DNA of 64,000 bases from Pseudomonas sp. GD03944 (GTDB lineage Bacteria > Pseudomonadota > Gammaproteobacteria > Pseudomonadales > Pseudomonadaceae). The stretch lies in the NCBI RefSeq assembly GCF_029839275.1, contig NZ_JAOCAH010000002.1, forward strand, positions 62,001 to 126,000, given 5' to 3'. The notes under the pieces are model-generated. The model had not been told where the DNA came from and searched no databases. It worked only from the letters and a program-made list of their open reading frames with translations. This document shows positions 7,980 to 16,014 of the stretch, one piece after another. Position 1 is the stretch's first letter; each line of letters starts with the position of its first letter. A program made the position numbers and the translations under genes.

Positions 7980-10355
7980 TCACCACACCGCCTGCCCCGC
8001 CGACGCCAACGGACACAGGCGGTCGATGCTGGCCAGCAGCTCCGCGCTGGCGGCGGGCTTGAGCAGCACGGCGTCGAACTGCAGCGCCTCCCCCGCCGGT
8101 GGGCGCGCCGGGGCGGCGGAATAGAGCATCACCGGCAACTGCGGATGGCGCCGACGCACGGCGCGCAGCAAGGCCCAGCCGTCCATGCCCGGCATCATCT
8201 GGTCGCAGATCAGCAGCGCATAGGGCGCTTCGTCCAGCACGGACAGCGCGGCCTCGGCATCGGCCACCACGTCCACGTCGAAGCCGTAGCCGGCGAGCAG
8301 GTCGAACAGCATGTCGCGGTTGTGCGCCACGTCGTCGACGAACAGCACCCGGCGCCCGGCACCGTCGATGTCGCCGCCGTGGCTTTCCGCGAGGCTGGAT
8401 TCCAGTTCGTCTTCTTCGGCCAGCTCGAAGCTCAGCTCGAAGACGAAGCGGCTGCCGGTGCCCGCCGGCGCATCGAGCTGCAGCTCGCCGCCCATGTGGT
8501 GCAGCAGCTGGGTGACGATTGACAGGCCCAGGCCCGTGCCCTGGAAGTCCGCCGCGTTGCGCCCGCGCCGGAACGGCAGCAGCAGTTGCTCGCGCTCGTC
8601 GGGGTGAATGCCGATGCCGGTGTCGGTCACGCTGAAGCGCAGGCGCGCGGTGCCGGCCTCGCTGTCCAGGCACTCGACAGCGAAGCGCACGTCGCCATCG
8701 CGGGTGAACTTGGCGGCATTGCTCAACAGGTTGATCAAAATCTGCCGCAGGCGCTGGAAGTCGGCGCGCACCAGCAGCGGCAGGTCGGCGGCCAGGTGGC
8801 AGTCGAAGCGGTTGCCCTGACGCGCCGCGAGGAACGCGCCCTCCTCCTCGATTTCGTGCAGGAAGCCATAGAGGTAGCCGGGGGCCAGGCTCAGCTCCAT
8901 CTGCTGCAGCTCGCTGCGGGAGAACTCCAGCAGCTCGTCGATCATTTCCAGCTGCTGGCGGGCATGGCGTTCGATCTTGCGCGGGTAGTCGCGCAGCTCG
9001 CCGCCCTGCAGCAGACGACTGTAGTCGATGATGCCGATCAAGGGCGAACGCAGGTCGTGGCTGATCCGCGCCATCAGCGAGCTGCGCGCACGCAGTGACT
9101 CGCGGAGCTGGCGGGTACGGCGCTCGACGGTGCTTTCCAGGCGCTCGTGCTCGGCCTGGCGCTGGGTTTCCAGATCGCTCAGGGCGCCCTTCTCGCGGCG
9201 ACGGCTGAGGGTCACTTCGGTGATCAGGGTGCAGACCAGCAGCACCACGCCAGGCAGGGTCGACGACAGGCTGAGAAAGGCCTCGCGCGACTGCCCGGGC
9301 ACCAAGTCGTTGAGTTGCAGCACGTAGCGCACCACGAACTGCAGCAGGAACAGCAGCGGCACGGCCCAGGCCATCCAGCGCAAGCGCAGGCCGTGGTACC
9401 ACGCCGCCAGCAGCGTGGCCGGCAGCAAGGCATAGACGCCGATGCGCATCACCCACTCGACCACGATGCGCCCGTCCGGGCGGGCCACCAGCCAGTCCCA
9501 GGCATAGCCGCCCAGGTACGCCACGAGCAAGAAATTGAACAGCATGCCCCAGACCCGCGGCAGCTGGCGCACTTCGAGCAGCACCCGGGCATAGCCGAGC
9601 ACGCAGATGAACGAGACCATGCTGACCAGGGCCGTGATCTCCTGCGCCCAGTGCAGCAGCGACGGCAGGAACACCAGGTAGCCGTTGATCACGGCGGTCA
9701 GCACGACGTAGCTGAACACCGAGGTGGCGTGCACCTGCAGCAGCCGCGAGCCGAGAATCCAGCCCACGATCAGGCTGAAGGGTACGATCAGCAGCACGAT
9801 GCCCAGGGTGATGCCGTCGGCCATGTACACCGACTGGCGCTGCTCCAGCAGGGCGTCATCGGTCCACAGCGAGGGCGAGAGGATGAACAGCGAGGCGCCC
9901 GCGACCCGGATCAGCACCGTGGCCTGCTCGCCAGCGCCCAGCAGCAGCGGAAAGCGCGGCTGCCGGTCGGCCACCGGCCACTGTTCGAGCGGGTAGTCGC
10001 TGCCGGCGCGCATCACCTCCAGGTGCCCCGCGCGCTGCGGGTACACGCGGATGTCCTGCAGGCGCGGGTCACCCACGGTGAGCCAGCGCGTGCACTCATG
10101 GTCGCTGTCGTTGCGCAGTTCGAGGCGCATCCAGTAGGCGTTGCGGCTGTATTCGCGCACCAGCGGCTGCTCGCCCATGACCGTGAACGCCTCCTCGTTC
10201 AGGGCCAGCACCTGCTCGGCGTTCAGGCGCGCGCCGCGGTCTTCCAGCAACCCGGCATGGGGCGCGAGGTCGGTCCTGCCGGAGGTGCACAGCGAGGCCG
10301 CCGAAACGACACCCGAGACGCACAGGCAGAACAGCAGCAGCCACAGTCGGGTCAT
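7980..10355 (-). CDS. Hybrid sensor histidine kinase, 7TMR-DISM type, with C-terminal receiver
   Basis: The 791-residue protein has a signal peptide (residues 1-19), a periplasmic 7TMR-DISMED2-like domain (about 25-170), seven hydrophobic segments (about 180-385), a short coiled coil, and HisKA with the phospho-acceptor in ISHDLRSPL (His433). The HATPase follows with N box NLLSNAAKF, G1 DTGIGI and G2 GTGLGLSIV. The C-terminal receiver carries VDD near 674 and phospho-Asp718 in LICDQMMPGMDG, with Lys in LLKPA. Its start overlaps the stop of the upstream regulator gene (ATGA) and its stop lies two bases before the TonB-receptor gene. It probably senses a periplasmic ligand, perhaps the receptor's substrate, and relays phosphate to the REC-AraC partner. 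Confidence 0.92.
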   Translation of the reverse strand: MTRLWLLLFCLCVSGVVSAASLCTSGRTDLAPHAGLLEDRGARLNAEQVLALNEEAFTVMGEQPLVREYSRNAYWMRLELRNDSDHECTRWLTVGDPRLQDIRVYPQRAGHLEVMRAGSDYPLEQWPVADRQPRFPLLLGAGEQATVLIRVAGASLFILSPSLWTDDALLEQRQSVYMADGITLGIVLLIVPFSLIVGWILGSRLLQVHATSVFSYVVLTAVINGYLVFLPSLLHWAQEITALVSMVSFICVLGYARVLLEVRQLPRVWGMLFNFLLVAYLGGYAWDWLVARPDGRIVVEWVMRIGVYALLPATLLAAWYHGLRLRWMAWAVPLLFLLQFVVRYVLQLNDLVPGQSREAFLSLSSTLPGVVLLVCTLITEVTLSRRREKGALSDLETQRQAEHERLESTVERRTRQLRESLRARSSLMARISHDLRSPLIGIIDYSRLLQGGELRDYPRKIERHARQQLEMIDELLEFSRSELQQMELSLAPGYLYGFLHEIEEEGAFLAARQGNRFDCHLAADLPLLVRADFQRLRQILINLLSNAAKFTRDGDVRFAVECLDSEAGTARLRFSVTDTGIGIHPDEREQLLLPFRRGRNAADFQGTGLGLSIVTQLLHHMGGELQLDAPAGTGSRFVFELSFELAEEDELESSLAESHGGDIDGAGRRVLFVDDVAHNRDMLFDLLAGYGFDVDVVADAEAALSVLDEAPYALLICDQMMPGMDGWALLRAVRRRHPQLPVMLYSAAPARPPAGEALQFDAVLLKPAASAELLASIDRLCPLASAGQAVW

Positions 10356-11143
10356 TGGGAATCCGGCGCCGAAGGATCGCGCACCTGCTGGCGAAACTGG
10401 CTGGGCGTCATGCCCTGGCGTTCACGGAACGCCGTGGTGAAATTGCAGGCACTGCGAAAACCCACCAGTTCGGCGATGTCCTGCATGCTCATGGCGCTGT
10501 CGGCCAGCAGCTCCTGGGCGCGGCGGATGCGGGCGTCGCGCACGTAGGCGAACACCGTGGTGCCCAGGTGCTTGCGGAAGATCGCGGAGAGGCGCTTGTC
10601 GTGGGTGCCGACCTTGCGCGCGATGTCGGCCAGCGACGGCAGGTCCTCGAGGCTCTGGCTGATCAGGCGCATGGCCGCGCGCAGCATCAGTTGCTCGTCG
10701 TCCGCCGCCTCTTCCGTGCGGGCCGGGCTGGCGACCGCCGGCTCGCGCCAGGACAGTTGCAGGTGAATCTGGATGCGCGCCAGCACTTCCTCCGGCGCAC
10801 AGGATTTCAGCACGTAGTCGACGCCGCCCAGTGACAGCCCTTCGAGGCGCTCTTCCAAAGCACCGGCCGACGTCAGGTAGATGATCGGCACGCGGGCGGT
10901 GGCGGGCGACTCGCGCAGCAGGCGGCCGAGGGTGAAGCCGTCCATCTGCGGCATGCGCACGTCGAGCAGGATCAGGTCGGGGCGCAGCGCCAGTGCCCGC
11001 TGGTAGCCCTGCCGGGCATCGGTGGCCAGGGACAGGCGCCAGGGTTGGGCGCGCAGCAGTGCCAGCAACGAGCGAATGTCCTCGGGTACATCGTCGATCA
11101 CCAGAATCTGCGGCACATGACCTGCCGTCATGCGGTCGTTCAT
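10352..11143 (-). CDS. Response regulator with REC and AraC-type DNA-binding domains
   Basis: The 263-residue protein joins an N-terminal receiver (acidic pair IDD, phospho-Asp61 in LLDVRMPQMDG, Lys in DYVLKS) to a C-terminal AraC/XylS helix-turn-helix pair (residues about 160-255, ending MTPSQFRQQVRD). The usual Lys-Pro of receivers is Lys-Ser here, a minor deviation. It is the first gene of the operon and overlaps the kinase gene by four bases. It is therefore the likely output of the kinase and the likely activator of the TonB-receptor operon. It is divergent from a LysR gene across a gap with a long inverted repeat. Confidence 0.9.
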   Translation of the reverse strand: MNDRMTAGHVPQILVIDDVPEDIRSLLALLRAQPWRLSLATDARQGYQRALALRPDLILLDVRMPQMDGFTLGRLLRESPATARVPIIYLTSAGALEERLEGLSLGGVDYVLKSCAPEEVLARIQIHLQLSWREPAVASPARTEEAADDEQLMLRAAMRLISQSLEDLPSLADIARKVGTHDKRLSAIFRKHLGTTVFAYVRDARIRRAQELLADSAMSMQDIAELVGFRSACNFTTAFRERQGMTPSQFRQQVRDPSAPDSQ

Positions 11144-11201
11144 CCCACGTTCCCCTCACCTGTCGTCGCTGTCGATCTGATTGTTTTTTGTTCGGCAGCG
11201 T

Positions 11202-11253
11202 CCCCGTAAGCAAAAGCGCCATACGCCCATTCAAAGGCGGCGCTTTTACGGGG
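11202..11253. repeat. Long imperfect inverted repeat in divergent promoter region
   Basis: The left arm ccccgtaagcaaaagcgcc (11202-11220) pairs with ggcgcttttacgggg (11239-11253) over 15 bases with a four-base bulge. It sits between the divergent REC-AraC and LysR genes. It could be an operator, or a hairpin in the LysR leader; the sequence alone does not decide. Confidence 0.6.
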
Positions 11254-11287
11254 TGCATAAGATAACGCAACAACGCCAGGGGGACAC

Positions 11288-12259
11288 ATGTCAGAGCGTT
11301 CTTATCAGACCAACGAACCGTTGCCGAGACAGCAACCTCAGGCCGTTACCCAGGCCGGCCTGCTCAGCGACTTCTACTGGTACGTCCGGGTCATCGAGGC
11401 GGGCGGGTTTTCCGCGGCGGCCGAACAGACCGGCGTGGGCAAATCCAGCCTCAGCCGGCGCATCGCCCAGCTGGAACGCCAGCTCGACGTGCAGCTGCTC
11501 AACCGCAGCGCCCGCCTGTGCACCATGACCACCATCGGCGAGCAGATCTACCGCCACGCCCTGGACATGATCAACGCCATGGAGGCGGCCCTGCGCAGCG
11601 CCCAGGAGTCGGCCGAGAGCCCCGGTGGCCTGCTGCGCCTTGCCGTGCCCAGCGCCCTGTCCGACTGGGCGCTGGGGGCGATGGCGGCCTTCCAGCGCAG
11701 CCATCCACGGGTGCAGTTCGCCCTGATCCTGCAGGACAGCCCGGTGGACATGGCCGGGCAGCGCCTGGACCTGGCCCTGACCCTGGACAACATCCCGGAC
11801 ATGAGCGCCTCGGTGGTGGCCCGGCCGCTGGCCGCGCTGAAGATGGCGATCGTCGGCAGCCCGCCCCTGCTGGCGCGCCTGGGCCACCCGAAACGGCTGA
11901 ACGGCGTGCCCGACGGCGCCCTGCTGACCAACGGCACCCCGGAGCTGCCCAGCCCCTGGGTGCTGGCGGGCGGGGTGCGGACCCTGGTGCAGCCGGCGCT
12001 GATCGTCGACTCCACCCAGACCCTGCTCAAGGCGGCGCGGGCCGGCCTGGGGCTGGCCTACCTGCCGCTCTACACCTGCTCGCGCTACGTGGACACCCAG
12101 GAGCTGTTGCCGGCCTGCGTGGAGGAAACCCTGCCCTCGGCCACCCTGTACGCCATGACGCCGCCGCACAAGGGAATCACCTCAACGGCCCGTAGCCTGA
12201 TCGAGCACATCAGAGAATCCCTTAAGGCGTCCCCTCAGGACGGCATCAGAGTGATCTGA
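11288..12259 (+). CDS. LysR-family transcriptional regulator
   Basis: The 323-residue protein has an N-terminal winged helix (residues about 28-85; FYWYVRVIEAGGFSAAAEQ, SSLSRRIAQLERQL) and a periplasmic-binding-protein-like effector domain. A GGGGAC purine run lies just before the ATG. It is divergent from the REC-AraC/kinase/TonB operon, and LysR proteins often regulate divergent neighbours, so it may act there; that is inference. The N-terminus carries about 25 extra residues before the helix-turn-helix. The effector is unknown. Confidence 0.9.
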   Translation: MSERSYQTNEPLPRQQPQAVTQAGLLSDFYWYVRVIEAGGFSAAAEQTGVGKSSLSRRIAQLERQLDVQLLNRSARLCTMTTIGEQIYRHALDMINAMEAALRSAQESAESPGGLLRLAVPSALSDWALGAMAAFQRSHPRVQFALILQDSPVDMAGQRLDLALTLDNIPDMSASVVARPLAALKMAIVGSPPLLARLGHPKRLNGVPDGALLTNGTPELPSPWVLAGGVRTLVQPALIVDSTQTLLKAARAGLGLAYLPLYTCSRYVDTQELLPACVEETLPSATLYAMTPPHKGITSTARSLIEHIRESLKASPQDGIRVI

Positions 12260-12265
12260 TATCGC

Positions 12266-12823
12266 CTAGCGCGCCATCAGCGACGAGCGCACCGGCAACG
12301 TGCTGCGCTCGGGGTGCTTGCGCAGGAAACTCCGGACCGCCTGCGCCTGCCGGTCGACGATGCACACACCGACGGTGGGCGACGGCACCGAGCAGGTGCC
12401 CAGGGCCAGGAACCCGCAGCTTTTCACCCCATAGAGCGCTTCCGGCCGCGTGCTGGCCGAGCAGCCGTAGACCATCTCGCCCAGGTAGTTGATCTGCCCC
12501 TGGACCACGTCGAACCGCAGCGGCGCCTGGTACGGCCCCATCACGCCCCGGCGCGAGCCCAGGGCAGACACCTCGTACTGGCCGGCCGGCAGCCAGGCCG
12601 AATAGTAGTCCTTGGCGCCCCAGCCGTAGGTTTTCCCGGTCTTGATGTCACGAAACTCCAGCCAGGTGCCGTAAGGGCCGCCCTGGATCAGCGCCCCGAC
12701 CACCAGGCCGGCATTGGCCTCGGACTGCACGGTCGAATTCAATGCCATCTCCTCGGGCATCGTCGAGCAACCCGCCATCGCTCCCACCAGGCAGATCGCC
12801 AGGAGTCCACCAACCTTGCGCAT
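12266..12823 (-). CDS. Putative lipoprotein
   Basis: The 185-residue product begins MRKVGGLLAICLVGAMAGC, a lipoprotein signal with Cys19 as the probable lipidation site. GAGG lies about nine bases before the ATG. The body has a beta-rich look (YGTWLEFRDIKTGKTYGWG, YNYLGEM-like segment) and several later cysteines (about residues 118, 129, 136 and 146) that could form disulfides. I do not recognise a named family. It is convergent with the LysR gene, only six bases away. Confidence 0.75.
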   Translation of the reverse strand: MRKVGGLLAICLVGAMAGCSTMPEEMALNSTVQSEANAGLVVGALIQGGPYGTWLEFRDIKTGKTYGWGAKDYYSAWLPAGQYEVSALGSRRGVMGPYQAPLRFDVVQGQINYLGEMVYGCSASTRPEALYGVKSCGFLALGTCSVPSPTVGVCIVDRQAQAVRSFLRKHPERSTLPVRSSLMAR

Positions 12824-12941
12824 TCATGACCTCTATCAATCAAAAACAAAGACGTAAGCCCCACATCCCGTCCGGTCCACTGGACGCCTGGGTGCTCGTT
12901 CACTAGCATGGCCGCCCCCTGCATCAAGGACGATAACCACC

Positions 12942-13985
12942 ATGTTCGATTTTCCCCCATTGCGCGCCCTCGGTGCGATGACCGCCGTCGCTGTTCTGCT
13001 CAGCGGGTGCAGTATCCATGGCAGCTACCCGGATGCCGTCGAACCCGACGCCGCCAAGCTGCGCTTCATCAGCGACCTGGATAACTCCACGCTCGACCTG
13101 TTCGATACCCAGCACTGCGACGGGCGCACCACCGGGATGCTCAACAATATGTTCATGGCCAACAGCACGCGCCGGGTGGACATGACCATCCCGCCGCCCG
13201 CCAACGCCGCGCCATACCTGGAAATCCGCCTCAAGCCCGGTGCCGAGCTGTACATGCAGACCAACACCCTGGGCCGCAGCACCGTCTGCACCACGCGCTT
13301 CAACTTCACCCCGCAAAGCGGTGCGGAATACGAACTGACCTTCGACTACGAAGGCAGCCGCTGCATCACATCGCTCAAGCGCCTGCACCAGGCCAACGGC
13401 CAGGTGGTGCGCACACCGATCCCGCTGACCAACAAGGGCCTGCCGTCCTGCGCCGGCAGCAACGCGATCTTCCCGAAGATGCCCAGCCCGCAGGCCGACA
13501 CCCCCGAGCGCACGGCGATGATCGAGCAGATCGTCAACGAGAGCGTCATCGATTCCATGACGCTGGAACCCGGCGTCGCCGAGCGCGTCGCGGCCGGGGT
13601 CAACCTCGACAAGCTGATCGAAGAGCGCAAGCAGCGGGTAGGTTTCTCCCTGCCGGATGCCTACTGGGACGAATACCGCCAGAACATGAACACCCTGACC
13701 AGCGAGGCGGTGAACAACAAGGCGCGTACCCTGCAGCTGTACAAGGACGAGTACCGCGCTCGCCTCAAGCGCATGGACACCGACGAAATCCGCAAGCGGG
13801 TTCCTGACACCGACGCCACCGACCTGACCCAGGCCCTGCTCACCAACAATGCGATGCTGCAGTACTACCAGCAGCAGAGCAAAGAGGTGCTGCGCGAAAG
13901 CCTCAGCGCCCACGTGGCGCGCATGGCGGACCTGGATCGGCGCTACAAGGTGTGCGAGCGCTTCGCCGATTGCTGGAAGAACTGA
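12942..13985 (+). CDS. Putative lipoprotein of unknown function
   Basis: The 347-residue product has a lipoprotein signal, LLSGCSIHG, with the Cys near residue 23. The N-terminal half (to about 170) looks like a beta-sandwich with a cysteine pair (TVCTT, GSRCITS). The C-terminal half is helical and charged, ending in RRYKVCERFADCWKN with two cysteines. No family is recognised. It is divergent from the preceding lipoprotein gene across 118 bases, so the two may share control, and it is followed by a hairpin. Confidence 0.75.
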   Translation: MFDFPPLRALGAMTAVAVLLSGCSIHGSYPDAVEPDAAKLRFISDLDNSTLDLFDTQHCDGRTTGMLNNMFMANSTRRVDMTIPPPANAAPYLEIRLKPGAELYMQTNTLGRSTVCTTRFNFTPQSGAEYELTFDYEGSRCITSLKRLHQANGQVVRTPIPLTNKGLPSCAGSNAIFPKMPSPQADTPERTAMIEQIVNESVIDSMTLEPGVAERVAAGVNLDKLIEERKQRVGFSLPDAYWDEYRQNMNTLTSEAVNNKARTLQLYKDEYRARLKRMDTDEIRKRVPDTDATDLTQALLTNNAMLQYYQQQSKEVLRESLSAHVARMADLDRRYKVCERFADCWKN

Positions 13986-14002
13986 CGCCCCCGCTCGGCC
14001 CA

Positions 14003-14034
14003 CCCAGGGGCTTCGATTTGTTGCCCCTGGGTTT
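14003..14034 (+). terminator. Likely intrinsic terminator after the lipoprotein gene
   Basis: cccagggg (14003-14010) pairs with cccctggg (14024-14031) and is followed by a short T run. It lies between convergent genes, 18 bases past the lipoprotein stop. Confidence 0.6.
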
Positions 14035-14048
14035 CCCTCCCCTCCCGA

Positions 14049-14444
14049 TCAGTCAGCCAGCAGCTGGCCTTCGATCGCCGCCTTGTCGATCACCGACCAC
14101 ACGCGCTCGATCCTGCCGTCGCGGAACTGGTAGAAGACGTTTTCCGTGAAGTGCACGGTCCGGCCGTTCACCGGCAGCCCCATGAACGTTCCCACCGGCG
14201 TGCAGGTGAAGGCCAGGCGGCTGGCGACCCGTTGCGCATCGGCGACCAGCAGCTCGATGGTGAAACGCAGGTCGGGGATCTGCTGGAAATCCTGTTCCAG
14301 CATGCGTCGGTAGCCGTCCAGGCCGATCCGCTGGTCGTTGTAGTGCACATCGGCGTGGACGAATTGCCCCAGGGCCGGCCAGTCCTGTCGGTTGAGGCAG
14401 TCGATATAGGCCGCGTAACGCTGGGAAAGCTGGGATTCAGTCAT
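14049..14444 (-). CDS. SnoaL-like / ester-cyclase-type polyketide cyclase family protein
   Basis: This 131-residue NTF2-fold protein resembles the SnoaL-like ester cyclase family: LSQRYAAYIDCLNRQDW at the N-terminus, VHYNDQRIGLDGYRRML, then a cone-shaped beta barrel with FTCTPVGTFMGLPVNGRTV and FYQFRDGRIERVWSVID. The chosen ATG has GGGGTGA six bases upstream; a longer in-frame start lacks such a site. The substrate is unknown. It is divergent from a diguanylate cyclase gene. Confidence 0.8.
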   Translation of the reverse strand: MTESQLSQRYAAYIDCLNRQDWPALGQFVHADVHYNDQRIGLDGYRRMLEQDFQQIPDLRFTIELLVADAQRVASRLAFTCTPVGTFMGLPVNGRTVHFTENVFYQFRDGRIERVWSVIDKAAIEGQLLAD

Positions 14445-14674
14445 CGTCGTCACCCCGGATTGGTGAGAAATCGGCATGGCGCGGCCTCTTGCAGGACGGC
14501 CGTGCCGGACCAGCATGCGACCCCGAGGCGTCTGGAAACGTTCACCGGCAGTGGCCAATGGTCGGTGCGGGCCGCGCAGAGCTTGACCCAAGTCTGACTG
14601 TCGCCACGCCCCTGTTTTCAAGTGCCGGAGAATTGATAACAATCAAGCGAAACCGCACGCGCATCGGACCCCTC

Positions 14675-15715
14675 ATGGACCAGCTACTGTCGTTCCTGAC
14701 CGAAACGGTTCCCAAAGCCCAGACCGTCGAACAGCTCACCCGCCCGCTGCTGGCGCTGCTGGGGCGGATCACCGGCATGGAATCGACCTACCTGACCACC
14801 ATCGACACCGAGCAGGGCATCCAGCGCGTCGAGTTCGCCCGCAACACCGGCGAGATGGCGATTCCCGAAGGCCTGGTGGTGCCCTGGGAAGACACCCTGT
14901 GCAAACGCGCCCTGGACGAGAACCGCCTGTATTCCGATGACGTGGCCCAGCACTGGGGCGACTCCGAGGCCGCCAAGGCGCTCGGCATCAAGACCTACCT
15001 GAGTGCGCCGATCAAGGGCCAGGACGGCAAGGTCCTGGGCACGGTGTGCGCCGCCAGCTCATCGCAGATGCCCCGCGCACCGGACGTGGAGCCCCTGCTG
15101 GCGTTGCTGTCGAGCCTGCTGAGCCACTCCCTGGAGCGGGAAATCCTCATCGAGCGCCTGCAGCTCGCCTCCACCCAGTTGGCCAAGCTGGCGCTCACCG
15201 ATGCCCTCACCGGCCTGTACAACCGGCGGGCGATCCTCAGCGAACTGCCCCGCCTGTTCGCCCTGGCCACCCGGGAACACAAGTTCGTGCTGGTCGGCGT
15301 GGTCGACCTGGACGGTTTCAAGCAGATCAACGACACCCACGGCCACCAGGTGGGCGACACCTTCCTGCAGGCGGTGGCCGAGCGGTTGAAGGACAGCCTG
15401 CGCGCCAGCGACGTGCTCGGCCGTACCGGGGGCGATGAGTTCATCGTGCTGGCCCTGGGCACGCCGTCGGGGGACAGCGACCTGGCCAGCGACATGCAGC
15501 GTTCCGCCGAACTGTTGCAGGCGCGCATGACGGAGGCGACGGTGGGCCTGTACGAGCCCGGCGATGGCCTCGAACCGTTCCACTATGCCGGCGCCAGCGT
15601 CGGGGTGATCGGCGTGGAGCCGGAAACGGTGAGCGTGGACGATGCCATCAAGCTGGCCGACCGCGAGATGTACCGGGTCAAGCAGCAGCGCAAGCACGGC
15701 CAGGCGCCGCGCTGA
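14675..15715 (+). CDS. Diguanylate cyclase with N-terminal GAF domain
   Basis: The 346-residue cytoplasmic protein has a GAF domain (about 15-160) and a GGDEF domain (about 175-340). The active site is intact (RTGGDEFIVL) and is preceded by ALTDALTGLYNRRAI and DLDGFKQINDTHGH. I see no RxxD inhibitory site directly before the GGDEF motif. It makes c-di-GMP in response to a ligand or redox signal at the GAF domain. The ATG was chosen because GAF homology begins just after it; the frame is open upstream and no start has a strong ribosome site. Confidence 0.88.
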   Translation: MDQLLSFLTETVPKAQTVEQLTRPLLALLGRITGMESTYLTTIDTEQGIQRVEFARNTGEMAIPEGLVVPWEDTLCKRALDENRLYSDDVAQHWGDSEAAKALGIKTYLSAPIKGQDGKVLGTVCAASSSQMPRAPDVEPLLALLSSLLSHSLEREILIERLQLASTQLAKLALTDALTGLYNRRAILSELPRLFALATREHKFVLVGVVDLDGFKQINDTHGHQVGDTFLQAVAERLKDSLRASDVLGRTGGDEFIVLALGTPSGDSDLASDMQRSAELLQARMTEATVGLYEPGDGLEPFHYAGASVGVIGVEPETVSVDDAIKLADREMYRVKQQRKHGQAPR

Positions 15716-15717
15716 GC

Positions 15718-15745
15718 AGCGACCACGGCCGTGACCGTGGTCGCT
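15718..15745. terminator. Strong hairpin between convergent genes
   Basis: agcgaccacgg and ccgtggtcgct form an eleven-base-pair stem immediately after the cyclase stop. It lacks a long T tract, so it is a candidate bidirectional or weak terminator. Confidence 0.5.
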
Positions 15746-15756
15746 GGTTCATGCCG

Positions 15757-16014
15757 TCACCCGTGCCGGGCGAGGCGGTGGAGCACATGCAGGCGCAGCA
15801 CGTAGCCGAGCTTGATCAGGGTCGGCCCCAGGATGGTCATCAGGTGCGCGAGCAGCAGCGCCGGTATCGACAACCGGGCCTCCAGCCCGTAGGCCAGCAC
15901 CACGCCGACCAGCAGCATCACCAGCCCGCCGATCAGCAGCAGGCCAGACAGCGCCATCAACCGCTGCGGGTGTTCGAACAGGCTCATCCCTCCCCCGGCC
16001 GTCGCCACGGCCAT
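15757..16014 (-). CDS. Small two-helix membrane protein coupled to NDH-2-like gene
   Basis: The 85-residue product has two strong transmembrane segments (LMALSGLLLIGGLVMLLVGVV and a second around LLLAHLMTILGPTLIKLGYVL). Its ATG overlaps the stop of the flavoprotein gene in a TGATG arrangement, so translation is coupled and the proteins probably work together. It may anchor or assist the peripheral dehydrogenase at the membrane; that is inference. No named family is recognised. Confidence 0.75.
   Translation of the reverse strand: MAVATAGGGMSLFEHPQRLMALSGLLLIGGLVMLLVGVVLAYGLEARLSIPALLLAHLMTILGPTLIKLGYVLRLHVLHRLARHG

Noticed and set aside
5299..8124. Plus-strand frame of 941 codons
   Set aside because: It is antisense to the TonB receptor, which shows a full plug and barrel; no independent support.
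7978..9456. Upstream extension of the TonB-receptor frame giving a 1270-residue fusion
   Set aside because: The extra part is out-of-frame text inside the kinase gene; the receptor has its own ATG and signal peptide at 7977.
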